DNA of 64,000 nt from Sphingomonas sp. A2-49 (GTDB taxonomy: Bacteria; Pseudomonadota; Alphaproteobacteria; Sphingomonadales; Sphingomonadaceae): assembly GCF_025548555.1 (NCBI RefSeq), contig NZ_JAJLPA010000008.1, positions 62,001 through 126,000 of the forward strand, in the 5' to 3' direction. The notes under the pieces were generated by a model, which was not told where the DNA came from, made no database searches, and was given only the letters and a program-made list of their open reading frames with translations. The translations under genes and the position numbers were made by a program. How positions within the stretch are numbered: position 1 is the stretch's first letter; every line of letters starts with the position of its first letter. Shown here in pieces: positions 18,719 through 27,427 of the stretch.

Positions 18719-21700
18719 TCATTCCGCCGCGACGAGCCGCGTCGCGCCGCCGAGGTCCACCGACACCAGCCGGCTCACCCCGCGTTCGACCATGGTGACG
18801 CCGAACAGGCGGTGCATGCGGCTCATCGTCACCGCATTGTGGGTGACGATCAGGTAACGCGTCGCCGTCTCGCGCGTCATCCGGTCGAGCAGGCCGCAGA
18901 ATCGCTCGATATTGGCGTCGTCGAGCGGCGCGTCGACCTCGTCGAGGACGCAGATCGGCGCCGGGTTGGTCAGGAACAGCGCAAAGATCAGCGCGACCGC
19001 GGTCAGCGCCTGTTCGCCGCCGGACAGCAACGTCAGCGACTGAAGCCGCTTGCCGGGCGGCTGCGCCATGATCTCCAGCCCCGCCTCGAGCGGGTCGTCG
19101 GCGTCGACCAGCGCCAGATGCGCCGCGCCGCCGTCGAACAGCGTCGCGAACAGCCGGCGGAAATGGCCGTCGACCGCCTCGAACGCGGCGAGCAGGCGCT
19201 GGCGCCCTTCGCGGTTGAGCGTGCCGATCGATCCGCGCAACCGGTGGACCGCCTGTCCCAGCTCGTCGCGCTCGGTGGCATTGGTGCGGTTCGTCGCCTC
19301 CAGATCGGCGAGCTCCTGCGTCGCGACGAGGTTGACCGGTCCGATCCGCTCGCGCTCGGCGGCCAGGCGCTCGTGCGCGGCGGCTTCGTCGCTTGCGCCG
19401 CGGACCGTGTCGACCGCGAAGCCGAGCCGTTCGGGCAGCACCGGCGCGGGACAGGCGAAGCGCTCTCCCGACAGCCGGCCCATTTCCACGCGACGCAGCT
19501 CCTGATTCTCCAGCCGCGCGAGCGTGCCGGCGCGGGCCTCGCGCGCCTGCGACAGCGCCTCGACCGCATGGCGGTGCGCGTCCTCTCCGGCGCGCAACGC
19601 GGTTTCCGCCGCACGCTCGGCAGCGGCGGAGCGATCGGCATCGATGCGCGCGACGGCGTGCTCGCCCTCCAGCGCGGCGACCGCGGCGTCGAGCGCCGCG
19701 GGGCGGTCGACGACCTCCGCCGCGTCGCGCTCCAGCGCTGCATCGCGGCGATCGATGTCGGCGATGCGCCGCGCCGCTTCCCCCGCGCGGGCGCGCCAGC
19801 TCCGCATGTCCGCCTGGGCCGCGGCGAGCCGTTCGCGGTCGCGCTGTGCCCGCTGGTCGAGCGCGCCGCGTGCGGCACGCGCCTGCGCGACGGTGGTGCG
19901 GCAGCGATCCGCGGCCCGCGACAGCGCCGCGACCGCCGCCGCGCCGTCGCGACCGTCGGGCAGCGCGTCGCGGGTGGCGCGGGCCGCGGCCAGCTCCGCC
20001 TGCGCCTCGGCGCGTTCGCCCGCGATCCGGGCGGCCCGCGCGTCGAGGTCGGCGTGCTGGCCGGCGAAACGGTCGAGCGCCGCGGCGGCGCGGTCCTCGT
20101 CGCGCTCCGCCTCGCGACCGGCGGCGTCGGCCTGCGCGAGGGTGGCGCGCGCCGCCTGCGCGGCGGTGCGGGCGGTGGCGATCGCGCGCTCGGCCGCCGC
20201 CCGCACGCCGTCGGCCGTGTCGCGGGCGGCGACCGCTGCGGGACGTGCCGCGACGAGCGTCCGCAGCCGGTTGCGCCGTTCGAGCCGTTCGGCGGCGGCG
20301 GCACCGCTGCCGCGGGCGACGAGGCCGTCCCAACGGCGCAGCGCGCCGTCGCGGGTGACGAGCCGCTGCCCGACCGCCAGCGGCTGGCCGATGTCCGCCC
20401 CGACGAAGGTCTGCGCCAGCCGCCGGGCGAGCGCGTCGGGCGCGGCGACATGGCCGGACAGCGGCTCGGCATCCGCGGGTGCGGCGGGATCGCCGGCCTG
20501 CGGGGCGGCGCCCGTCCAGGCGGCGAGCGCCGTATCGAGATCGTCGCCGAGCGCGGCGGCGAGCGCGCGCTCATAGCCGGCCGCGGGATCGACATGGTCG
20601 AGCAGGCGGTCGCCACCGGCGTGCTGCGTCGCGCGGGTCAGCGCCGCGATCTCGCCTTCGATCGCGGCGAGTTCGGCGCGCGCGGCCGCCCGGTCGCTCT
20701 CCGCGGTGTCGCGGCCCGTGATCGCGGCGCGTTCGGCGGCATCTGCCTCCGCCAACGAAGCGCGTGCACCATCCGCGGCGGTGGCGGCGGCCCGGCGGCG
20801 CGCCGCCGCCGCATCGCGCGCGGCGGCCAGCGGTGCGGCCTCGCCGAGCGCGGCGAGCGCCTGCGCCACCTGTGCGGCGTCGCGTTCCGCCCGGTCGGCG
20901 CGCGTCCGTGCCGCGGCCAGGGCGGCATCGGCGACGCGGGCCTCGGCCGCCTCGCTCGCCTGCCGGCCGAGCCCCTGCGCCAGCGCCACCTCGGCATCGC
21001 GCGCCTGCCGTTCCGCCATCGCCAGCGTCGCGTCCAGCGCGGGTGCCTCGTCCGCGGCGGCACCGATCGCGCGGTCGAGCGCCTTGCCCTCGCCGGCGAG
21101 CCGGGCGAGCGCCTCGGCGGCATCGTTCGCCAGCGTGCCCTCGCGGGTGCGATCCTCCGCGATACGGCGGCGTGCCTCGGCGAGCTCGCCGACGCGGCGT
21201 GCGGCGGCGCTGCGTTCGGTGCGCAGCGCGGACAGGCGGTGCCCGGCCTCGCCCGCGCGGTCGCGCGCGGCGAGCGCGGCGGCGCGTTCGGTGGCGAGCG
21301 TCTCGACGGCATCCTGCCGGGCGGCGGCGGCGTCGCGTTCGGCGGCGGTGGCGGTGGCGACCAGCGCCCCGGCGGCGGTGGCCTCCGCCCGCGCGGCATC
21401 CACGGCGGCGGCGGCGTCGCGCCAGCGGGCGAAGATCATCCGCGCCTCCGCGACCCGGATCTGGTCCGACAGCGCGCGATAGCGTTCGGCGGCGCGCGCC
21501 TGCCGCCGCAGTGCCGCGGCGCGCAGGTCCTGGTCGGCGATCAGTTCGTCGAGCCGCGCCAGATTCGCCTCGGTCGCGCGCAATTTCTGTTCGGCGTCCT
21601 TGCGACGGACGTGGAGGCCGGCGATGCCCGCCGCCTCTTCCAGCATCGCGCGGCGTTCGGCGGGACGCGCGGCGATGACCGCGCCGATCCGGTTCTGGCT

Positions 21701-22105
21701 GACCAGCGCCGGGCTGTGCGCGCCCGTCGCCGCGTCGGCGAACAGCAGGCCGACGTCGCGCGCGCGCACGTCACGGCCGTCGATGCGATAGGCGCTGCCC
21801 GCACCGCGTTCGATCCGCCGCACCACCTCGCGCTCGTCGCCGTCGGCGCCGTCGAGCAGGATCGACACTTCGGCGAAATCGCGCGGCGGCCGCGTCGCGG
21901 TACCGGCGAAGATCACGTCCTCCATGCCCGCACCGCGCAGCGACTTCGCGCTGCTTTCGCCCATCGTCCAGCGCAGCGCCTCGAGCAAATTCGATTTGCC
22001 GCAGCCGTTGGGCCCGACGACCCCGGTCAGCCCCGGCTCGATGGCCAGGTCGGCGGGATCGACGAAGCTCTTGAACCCGGCGATGCGGAGCCGCTTGATC
22101 TGCAC
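18719..22105 (-). CDS. smc: Chromosome segregation protein SMC
   Basis: 1128 residues, a normal to slightly short length. Walker A GPNGCGKSN near residue 33, followed by SSAKSLRGAGMEDVIFAG. Two long Ala/Arg/Glu-rich coiled-coil arms flank the hinge (about residues 480-600: LLDHVDPAAGYERALAAALGDDL ... PLSGHVAAP). The C-terminal head has signature LLSGGEQALTAVAL and Walker B CVLDEVDAPLDD. It forms the condensin that organises the nucleoid. The partners scpA and scpB are not in the window. It lies downstream of the two DsbA-like genes on the same strand. Confidence 0.97.
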   Translation of the reverse strand: MQIKRLRIAGFKSFVDPADLAIEPGLTGVVGPNGCGKSNLLEALRWTMGESSAKSLRGAGMEDVIFAGTATRPPRDFAEVSILLDGADGDEREVVRRIERGAGSAYRIDGRDVRARDVGLLFADAATGAHSPALVSQNRIGAVIAARPAERRAMLEEAAGIAGLHVRRKDAEQKLRATEANLARLDELIADQDLRAAALRRQARAAERYRALSDQIRVAEARMIFARWRDAAAAVDAARAEATAAGALVATATAAERDAAAARQDAVETLATERAAALAARDRAGEAGHRLSALRTERSAAARRVGELAEARRRIAEDRTREGTLANDAAEALARLAGEGKALDRAIGAAADEAPALDATLAMAERQARDAEVALAQGLGRQASEAAEARVADAALAAARTRADRAERDAAQVAQALAALGEAAPLAAARDAAAARRRAAATAADGARASLAEADAAERAAITGRDTAESDRAAARAELAAIEGEIAALTRATQHAGGDRLLDHVDPAAGYERALAAALGDDLDTALAAWTGAAPQAGDPAAPADAEPLSGHVAAPDALARRLAQTFVGADIGQPLAVGQRLVTRDGALRRWDGLVARGSGAAAAERLERRNRLRTLVAARPAAVAARDTADGVRAAAERAIATARTAAQAARATLAQADAAGREAERDEDRAAAALDRFAGQHADLDARAARIAGERAEAQAELAAARATRDALPDGRDGAAAVAALSRAADRCRTTVAQARAARGALDQRAQRDRERLAAAQADMRSWRARAGEAARRIADIDRRDAALERDAAEVVDRPAALDAAVAALEGEHAVARIDADRSAAAERAAETALRAGEDAHRHAVEALSQAREARAGTLARLENQELRRVEMGRLSGERFACPAPVLPERLGFAVDTVRGASDEAAAHERLAAERERIGPVNLVATQELADLEATNRTNATERDELGQAVHRLRGSIGTLNREGRQRLLAAFEAVDGHFRRLFATLFDGGAAHLALVDADDPLEAGLEIMAQPPGKRLQSLTLLSGGEQALTAVALIFALFLTNPAPICVLDEVDAPLDDANIERFCGLLDRMTRETATRYLIVTHNAVTMSRMHRLFGVTMVERGVSRLVSVDLGGATRLVAAE

Positions 22106-22148
22106 CGCGACGGGGTGCCGTGGATGGCGCCCCGTTGCAAGCGTGCGA

Positions 22149-22874
22149 TCAGGCGCCGGCGGCCTTGAGCAGCGGTTCCAGCTGGCCCCAGCTCACCGCG
22201 TCCACCTTCTTGCCGTTGATGAGCAGCGTCGGCGTGCCGGCGACGGTGCCGTCGGCGCTCTTGTCCTGCGTCTGCTTGGTCCAGCGGTCGATCTGGCCCA
22301 TGTCGCCCAGGCACTGGCGCGCCTTCGCCTCCGGGATGCCGCGCTGCTTGGCGAAATCGATCAGGCCCATCTGTTCGGCCATGACGCGGATCGCGTCGAC
22401 CGGCTTGGCGGTCTGCAATTGCGTCTGGAGCACGGGCGGCATCGCCTGCAGCTTGGTGTTGAAGCCGTCCTGCGCCTGATACATCTGCTCCAGGATCGGG
22501 AAGAAGGCGGCGGTATCGGTGCAATTGCCGAGCAGCGCGGGCGGCAGGTCGGGCGCGCCATGGACCAGGAATTCGCGATATTCGAAGCTGACCTTGCCGG
22601 TCTTGACGTACCGGTCGAGCAGCGGCGCGAACGCCTCGCGCGCCAGCGCGCCGCAGGTCGGGCACAGGCGCGAGCCATATTCGACCAGCTTGATCGGTGC
22701 GTTCGGGTTGCCGACCACGGTGCCCTCGGCGGTTCGCGCGGCGACATCGGTCCAGCTCTGGCCGGCGGGTGCGGCGGTCGCGGCGACGGGGCTGGCGGCG
22801 GTGCCGGCGGCATCGGGTTTGGAACACGCCGTCAGCATCAGCGGCAGGGCGATCAGGGACGCGAGCATTTTCAT
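22149..22874 (-). CDS. DsbA-like thioredoxin-fold lipoprotein (CPTC)
   Basis: 241 residues from ATG 22874, with GGAG nine bases upstream; an ATG at 22889 overlapping the previous stop (TAATG) is also possible. A lipoprotein signal (LIALPLMLTAC) puts the lipidated Cys about 17 residues in. The DsbA/DSBA-like domain has NAPIKLVEYGS, active site CPTC and the cis-Pro loop AGTPTLLING. It is a membrane-anchored thiol oxidase or reductase, second of a tandem pair with a differing active-site dipeptide. Confidence 0.9.
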   Translation of the reverse strand: MKMLASLIALPLMLTACSKPDAAGTAASPVAATAAPAGQSWTDVAARTAEGTVVGNPNAPIKLVEYGSRLCPTCGALAREAFAPLLDRYVKTGKVSFEYREFLVHGAPDLPPALLGNCTDTAAFFPILEQMYQAQDGFNTKLQAMPPVLQTQLQTAKPVDAIRVMAEQMGLIDFAKQRGIPEAKARQCLGDMGQIDRWTKQTQDKSADGTVAGTPTLLINGKKVDAVSWGQLEPLLKAAGA

Positions 22875-22888
22875 CGGGTTACGCTCCA

Positions 22889-23572
22889 TTACTTGGCGCC
22901 GTGCGCGCGCAGGACGGGTTCGAACTGGCTCCAGGTCATCGGCGCCTGGAGTTCGCCGTTCAGATAGAAGGTGGGCGTGCTGCGCACCTCGATCGGGGCA
23001 TCGCCGGTCATCGCGGTGATCCGGGCGACCGCCGCCGTGTCGGCGAAACAGGCGTCGATCCGCGGCGGCGTCAGCCCGCGCGCGCGCATCGCCGCGGTCA
23101 GCCCGCCCGCGTCGGCGTACAGGCGTGCCTGCGCGACGATCGGCTTCTGGTCGATATCGGGATGCGCGCGCTGATAGGCGGCGACCTTGTCCAGCCACGT
23201 CGCCTGCGTCGCGAAGATCATCGCATGCGCAGCCGGAAAGCCGCGCGCGCCGGCGCACCGCGCCAGGATCGCCGCACCCAGATCGGCGGGATCGCGGATC
23301 AGGTGACGATATTCCAGGCTGACCCGCCCCGACCGGATCATCCCGTCCTTCAGCACCGGTGCGCTGTCGCGCGCGAAATCGGCGCAATGCGAACAGGTGT
23401 AGCTGCCATATTCGACCAGCTTCACCGGCGCGGCGGGGTTGCCGAGGACATAGGCGCCCTTTGCGGTCGGCCGCGCGACCTGGCTCCAGTCGGTCGCCGC
23501 GGCGGTGGCGAACGCGACGGGGGCGGCGACGAACGCCGCGAGCGTGGCGAACAGGGGCACAGGACGGGCCAT
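22889..23572 (-). CDS. DsbA-like periplasmic thiol oxidoreductase (CSHC)
   Basis: 227 residues. ATG 23572 has TAGG six bases upstream; ATG 23578 would overlap the preceding stop. A Sec signal (PLFATLAAFVAAPVAFATA) is followed by a DSBA-like domain with APVKLVEYGSYTCSHC, where CSHC is the redox site, the inserted helical domain, and the cis-Pro loop VRSTPTFYLNG. Related to its downstream neighbour, with which it shares order and domain layout, but soluble and not lipidated. DsbB at 10 kb could reoxidise it. Confidence 0.9.
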   Translation of the reverse strand: MARPVPLFATLAAFVAAPVAFATAAATDWSQVARPTAKGAYVLGNPAAPVKLVEYGSYTCSHCADFARDSAPVLKDGMIRSGRVSLEYRHLIRDPADLGAAILARCAGARGFPAAHAMIFATQATWLDKVAAYQRAHPDIDQKPIVAQARLYADAGGLTAAMRARGLTPPRIDACFADTAAVARITAMTGDAPIEVRSTPTFYLNGELQAPMTWSQFEPVLRAHGAK

Positions 23573-23574
23573 CG

Positions 23575-24087
23575 TCATCCTATCTTGGGAAGGCCGCGGG
23601 TGGCGTGGACCCCCGCGGCGAGGGATTCGAGCACGGCGCGCAATTCGGGATCGACGATCGCCTTCAGTCCCTCGCCGATCTCCGGCGGCGCGGGCTTCAG
23701 CGACGGCGGCGCGGTGCGGGCCATCGGCTTCGCGACCTCGCCCTGCCGGATCGTCAGTCGCGCGACCGCGGCATAGCCGAAGAAGCGATTGACCCGCTCG
23801 ACGATTTCGGGCGCGATATGCTGCATCATCGGCGCATGCGCGCCGCGCACGACGATGGTCAGCACCCCGTCCGCCTTCCTGCCGGGCGGGAAGCGGAGCG
23901 ATTCGGGATTGGAAGCGGCGGCCCAGCGCTCGCCGACGATTTCGGGCCAGCGGGTCACGAGCGCGCTCTGCACGAAGCCGAACCGCTTGAACGCGGCGCC
24001 GTGGATCGCGGGCATCAGTTCGCTGACCGCGCGGGCACGGTTCTGGCGGGGGGCTTCGAAAGGGGGGGCGCCGGCGCGCTTGCTCAT
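23575..24087 (-). CDS. DUF721 (DciA-like) protein
   Basis: 170 residues from ATG 24087. The core (FKRFGFVQSALVTRWPEIVGERWAAAS ... GVLTIVVRGAHAPMMQHIAPEIVERVNRFFGY) is a DUF721 domain, related to DciA, the replicative-helicase loader or operator of bacteria lacking DnaC. The C-terminal third is Pro/Ala-rich and probably flexible. The gene is head-to-head with mutY, their starts being only tens of bases apart, and it leads the DsbA-DsbA-smc operon. A role in DnaB loading is inferred from the family. Confidence 0.85.
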   Translation of the reverse strand: MSKRAGAPPFEAPRQNRARAVSELMPAIHGAAFKRFGFVQSALVTRWPEIVGERWAAASNPESLRFPPGRKADGVLTIVVRGAHAPMMQHIAPEIVERVNRFFGYAAVARLTIRQGEVAKPMARTAPPSLKPAPPEIGEGLKAIVDPELRAVLESLAAGVHATRGLPKIG

Positions 24088-24113
24088 TGGCGCTCCCATG
24101 CCATAGCCGGCGC

Positions 24114-25184
24114 GTGGACGCTACACGCTCTTGCCCCGACGCTGCCGCCGAACCGGCCGCGATCGCTCCTGCGCTGCTCGACTGGTACGATCGCCACCGC
24201 CGCGTGCTGCCGTGGCGCGCCCTGCCGGGCGAGACCGCCGATCCGTACCGGGTGTGGCTGTCGGAGGTGATGCTGCAACAGACGACCGTCGCCGCGGTCC
24301 GCCCCCGATTCGCGGCCTGGACCGCGCGCTGGCCCGATTTCGCGAGCCTCGCCGCCGCGGACGAGGCGGAGGTGATGGCCGCCTGGGCGGGCCTCGGCTA
24401 TTATGCGCGGGCGCGCAACCTGGTCGCCGCGGCGAAAGTGGTGGTCGCCGAGCATGGCGGCGCCTTTCCGTCCGACGAGGCGACGCTGCGCACGCTGCCG
24501 GGGCTCGGCGCCTATACCGCGGCGGCGGTCGCCGCGATCGCGTTCGGGCGACGCGCGGTGGTGGTCGACGCCAATGTCGAACGCGTGGTGGCACGGCTGT
24601 TCGCCATAGCCGAACCGCTGCCGGCCGCGCGCGTCGCGATCCGTGCCGCGGCGGACCGGGTGACGCCGGCGGCGCGCGCGGGCGATTTCGCGCAGGCGAT
24701 GATGGATCTGGGCTCGGCCATCTGTACGCCGAAGACCCCGTCGTGCCTGCTGTGCCCGCTCGCCGCGCGCTGCCGCGGCTTTCGCGACGGCGCGCCCGAA
24801 CGGCTGCCGGTCAAGGCGGCGAAAAAGGCGAAACCGCAGCGGCACGGCACCATCTTCTGGTTGCAGCGGGGGCAGGCGGTGCTGCTCGAACGCCGGCCCG
24901 ACAAGGGGTTGCTCGGCGGCATGCGCGCGCTGCCGACGGGGCCGTGGGTCGACCGGCCGCCGGGGCTGGAGGGGGCGCCGGCCGCCGCCGACTGGCGGTT
25001 GCGCAACGCGACGGTGTCGCATGGCTTCACCCATTTCGATCTGGAACTGTCGCTTGCGGTGGCGGAGACGGACGCGCATCACGACGGCGACGGCCTGTGG
25101 TGGCCGATCGCGGAGCTGGACCGCGCCGGGCTGCCGACGCTGTTCGCAAAGGCCGCGGCGGCGGTGACGAGGAGGGACGAATGA
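24114..25184 (+). CDS. mutY: A/G-specific adenine glycosylase MutY
   Basis: Removes adenine mispaired with 8-oxoguanine. 356 residues if started at GTG 24114; a TTG at 24087 gives nine more residues but overlaps the DUF721 start. Seen in order: LPWRALPGETADPYRVWLSE, VMLQQTTV, the helix-hairpin-helix LPGLGAYTAAAV with the catalytic Asp in VVVDANVERV, and the iron-sulfur cluster C-x6-C-x2-C-x5-C in CTPKTPSCLLCPLAARC. The C-terminal NUDIX-like domain (FWLQRGQAVLLERRPDKGLLGGM) checks the 8-oxoG partner. Its stop overlaps the next start (ATGA). Confidence 0.96.
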   Translation: MDATRSCPDAAAEPAAIAPALLDWYDRHRRVLPWRALPGETADPYRVWLSEVMLQQTTVAAVRPRFAAWTARWPDFASLAAADEAEVMAAWAGLGYYARARNLVAAAKVVVAEHGGAFPSDEATLRTLPGLGAYTAAAVAAIAFGRRAVVVDANVERVVARLFAIAEPLPAARVAIRAAADRVTPAARAGDFAQAMMDLGSAICTPKTPSCLLCPLAARCRGFRDGAPERLPVKAAKKAKPQRHGTIFWLQRGQAVLLERRPDKGLLGGMRALPTGPWVDRPPGLEGAPAAADWRLRNATVSHGFTHFDLELSLAVAETDAHHDGDGLWWPIAELDRAGLPTLFAKAAAAVTRRDE

Positions 25185-26539
25185 CGCGGACGTACCGGAT
25201 CGCCGGATTGGGTCTGGCAGGAATGCTCGCGACGGCGGCGGTCGGCGGGCAGGCGCTGCGTCGGGCGGCGCCCGTACCCGCATCGCAGGAGGTCGTCTCG
25301 GAGGGGCTGCGGGTGTCGTTCCTGCCGACGACGCAGGCGCTGTTCGACGGCTATGTCCGCGACGGCAAGATGCCGGGGATCGTCGCGGCGTTCGGCGTCG
25401 GCGACCGGCCGACGTGGTTCGTCGCCGCCGGACGGCTCGCGACCGATCCCGGCGCCGCGGCGGCGATGCCGGACAGCCTGTGGCGCGTCTATTCGATGAC
25501 CAAGCCGATCACCGCGATGGCGGCGATGATGCTGATCGAACAGGGCAGGATCGGCCTCGACGATCCGGTTTCGAAATACATCCCGGCGTTCGCGACGATG
25601 CGGGTCGCGACCAGCCCGGAGACCAGCCTCGCCAGCGTGCCGGCGCAACGGCCGATCACGATCCGCATGCTGCTGACCCACACGTCCGGCCTCACCTACA
25701 ACATCATCGCCAGGGGCGCTCTGCTCAAGGAATACGAGCGGCTCGGCATCCTGCCCGCCGCGGTCGGCGCTTCGATCGAGCCGGGCATGCGGCGGGTGCG
25801 CCCGGCGACGCTCGCCGCCTTCGCCGATCGGGTGGCGCAGGCGCCGCTGATCGCGCAGCCGGGCACCGCCTGGAACTATTCGGTCGGGCTCGACGTGATG
25901 GGCCGGGTGATCGAGGTCGCGTCGGGCATGCCGTTCGACCGGTTCGTCGACACCCGCATCTTCGCGCCGCTGAAGATGACGTCGAGCTACTGGACGGTGC
26001 CGCGCGCCGAGGCCGGGCGGCTCGCGACCAACTACGCCTGGACCGCCGACACGCTGGCGCCGCTCGATCCCGGCGCGACCTCGATCTGGCTCCAGCCGCC
26101 CAGCTTTCCCTACGGCGGCGCCGGCCTCGTGATGTCGGCGCGCGACTATGACCGTTTCCTGCACATGCTCGCCGACGAGGGCGCGCTGGACGGCGTGCGG
26201 ATCATGAAGCCCGGGACGGTGCGGCTGGCGATGTCGAACCTGTTGCCCGCGGGCGTGACCTTCGGCGGGGTCGGCGGCGCGACCGGCGGCGCGGCGGCGA
26301 ACGCGACGCCGATGGGCTTCGGCGCGGGCGGCTCGGTCTATCTCGCCGACGGCCCCGGCGGCATGCCGTCGAAGGGGACCTATGGCTGGGGCGGGGCGGC
26401 GGGCACGGTGGCGTTCGTCGATCCGGTGAAGAAGGTACGCGGCACGATCATGGTCAATTACTTCCCCGCCGATCGCTGGCCGGTGCGGCAGGAGGCGGTG
26501 CGTGCGCTCGCCGCCGATCTGACGCGGCTGCGCCGATGA
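25181..26539 (+). CDS. Class C beta-lactamase-like serine hydrolase
   Basis: 452 residues with an N-terminal hydrophobic signal (YRIAGLGLAGMLATAAVGG). Beta-lactamase/esterase fold: the Ser-x-x-Lys nucleophile in VYSMTKPIT, the ligand motif in HTSGLTYN, the Tyr motif in NYSVGLDVMG and the GWGGAAGT segment in place of KTG. This group covers esterases, D-aminopeptidases and beta-lactamases. The missing canonical KTG makes a true cephalosporinase unlikely. It overlaps mutY by four bases and nudC by four bases, so it is part of that operon. Confidence 0.88.
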   Translation: MTRTYRIAGLGLAGMLATAAVGGQALRRAAPVPASQEVVSEGLRVSFLPTTQALFDGYVRDGKMPGIVAAFGVGDRPTWFVAAGRLATDPGAAAAMPDSLWRVYSMTKPITAMAAMMLIEQGRIGLDDPVSKYIPAFATMRVATSPETSLASVPAQRPITIRMLLTHTSGLTYNIIARGALLKEYERLGILPAAVGASIEPGMRRVRPATLAAFADRVAQAPLIAQPGTAWNYSVGLDVMGRVIEVASGMPFDRFVDTRIFAPLKMTSSYWTVPRAEAGRLATNYAWTADTLAPLDPGATSIWLQPPSFPYGGAGLVMSARDYDRFLHMLADEGALDGVRIMKPGTVRLAMSNLLPAGVTFGGVGGATGGAAANATPMGFGAGGSVYLADGPGGMPSKGTYGWGGAAGTVAFVDPVKKVRGTIMVNYFPADRWPVRQEAVRALAADLTRLRR

Positions 26540-27408
26540 CCCCGCCCGGCTTCACCGGCGGCACGCTCGACCGCGCCGACGCGCTGCGCCACGATCCCGC
26601 TGCGCTGTCGGCGAAGCTCGACTGGCGTGCGCGGCTGCTGCGGCTCGACGGACTGACGCCCGCGATCGAGGACGGGCGGCTCGCCTGGACCAGCCTCGCC
26701 GACCTGCCGGAGGGCGCGGAGGTGATCCTGCTCGGGCTCGACGCGCAGGACCGCGCGCACGTCGCCGCGCTGCTGCCCGACAGCGGCGAGGGCACGACGC
26801 CGGCGATGCGGTCGCCCGCGCTGATGCAGATGCTCGGCGCGCTGCATGCCGGCGAGGCGGCGACCTATGCCGCGGCGCGCAGCCTGCTCGACTGGCATGC
26901 GCGGCACCGCTTCTGCGCGCGCTGCGGGTCGACCACGCACCTGTTCCGCGCCGGCTGGGGGCGGCAGTGCGACGCCTGCTACACCGAACATTTTCCGCGC
27001 GTCGATCCGGTCGTCATCATGATCGCCGAACACGACGGCCGCGCGCTGCTCGGCCGCGGCAAGGGCTGGCCGGCGGGCCGCTATTCAGCGCTCGCCGGCT
27101 TCCTGGAGCCGGGCGAATCGGTCGAAGAAGCCGTCGCGCGCGAAATCGCGGAGGAAGCGGGCGTGTGCGTGACGAACGTCCGCTACGTCGCCAGCCAGCC
27201 ATGGCCGTTCCCGTCGTCGCTGATGATCGCCTGCGTCGCGGAGGCGCAGGACGATGCGATCGCACTCGACACCAACGAGCTGGAGGATGCGATGTGGGTG
27301 CCGCGCGACCTCGTCCGCGCGGTGCTGGCGGGCGAGCCGGGGCCGTTCCTGCCGCCCCCGCCCTATGCCATCGCGCATACGCTGCTGACGGAGTGGGCGG
27401 CGGGCTGA
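26536..27408 (+). CDS. nudC: NAD(+)/NADH diphosphatase (NudC-like Nudix hydrolase)
   Basis: 290 residues. Hydrolyses NADH and NAD caps on RNA. The N-terminal non-catalytic domain is followed by a zinc ribbon (FCARCGS ... CDACYTEHFPR, C-x2-C and C-x2-C), the Nudix box GFLEPGESVEEAVAREIAEE and the NudC-specific SQPWPFPSSLM. Starts in the ATGA overlap with the serine hydrolase. The enzyme is at the usual length. Confidence 0.94.
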   Translation: MTPPGFTGGTLDRADALRHDPAALSAKLDWRARLLRLDGLTPAIEDGRLAWTSLADLPEGAEVILLGLDAQDRAHVAALLPDSGEGTTPAMRSPALMQMLGALHAGEAATYAAARSLLDWHARHRFCARCGSTTHLFRAGWGRQCDACYTEHFPRVDPVVIMIAEHDGRALLGRGKGWPAGRYSALAGFLEPGESVEEAVAREIAEEAGVCVTNVRYVASQPWPFPSSLMIACVAEAQDDAIALDTNELEDAMWVPRDLVRAVLAGEPGPFLPPPPYAIAHTLLTEWAAG

Positions 27409-27427
27409 CACGCCCGCCCGGCCGCGC

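Noticed and set aside
18812..22168. An 1118-codon open frame on the plus strand opposite smc
   Set aside because: High-GC antisense shadow. The composition is Arg/Gly-rich with no domain, while the minus strand encodes a full SMC with Walker A, hinge and signature.
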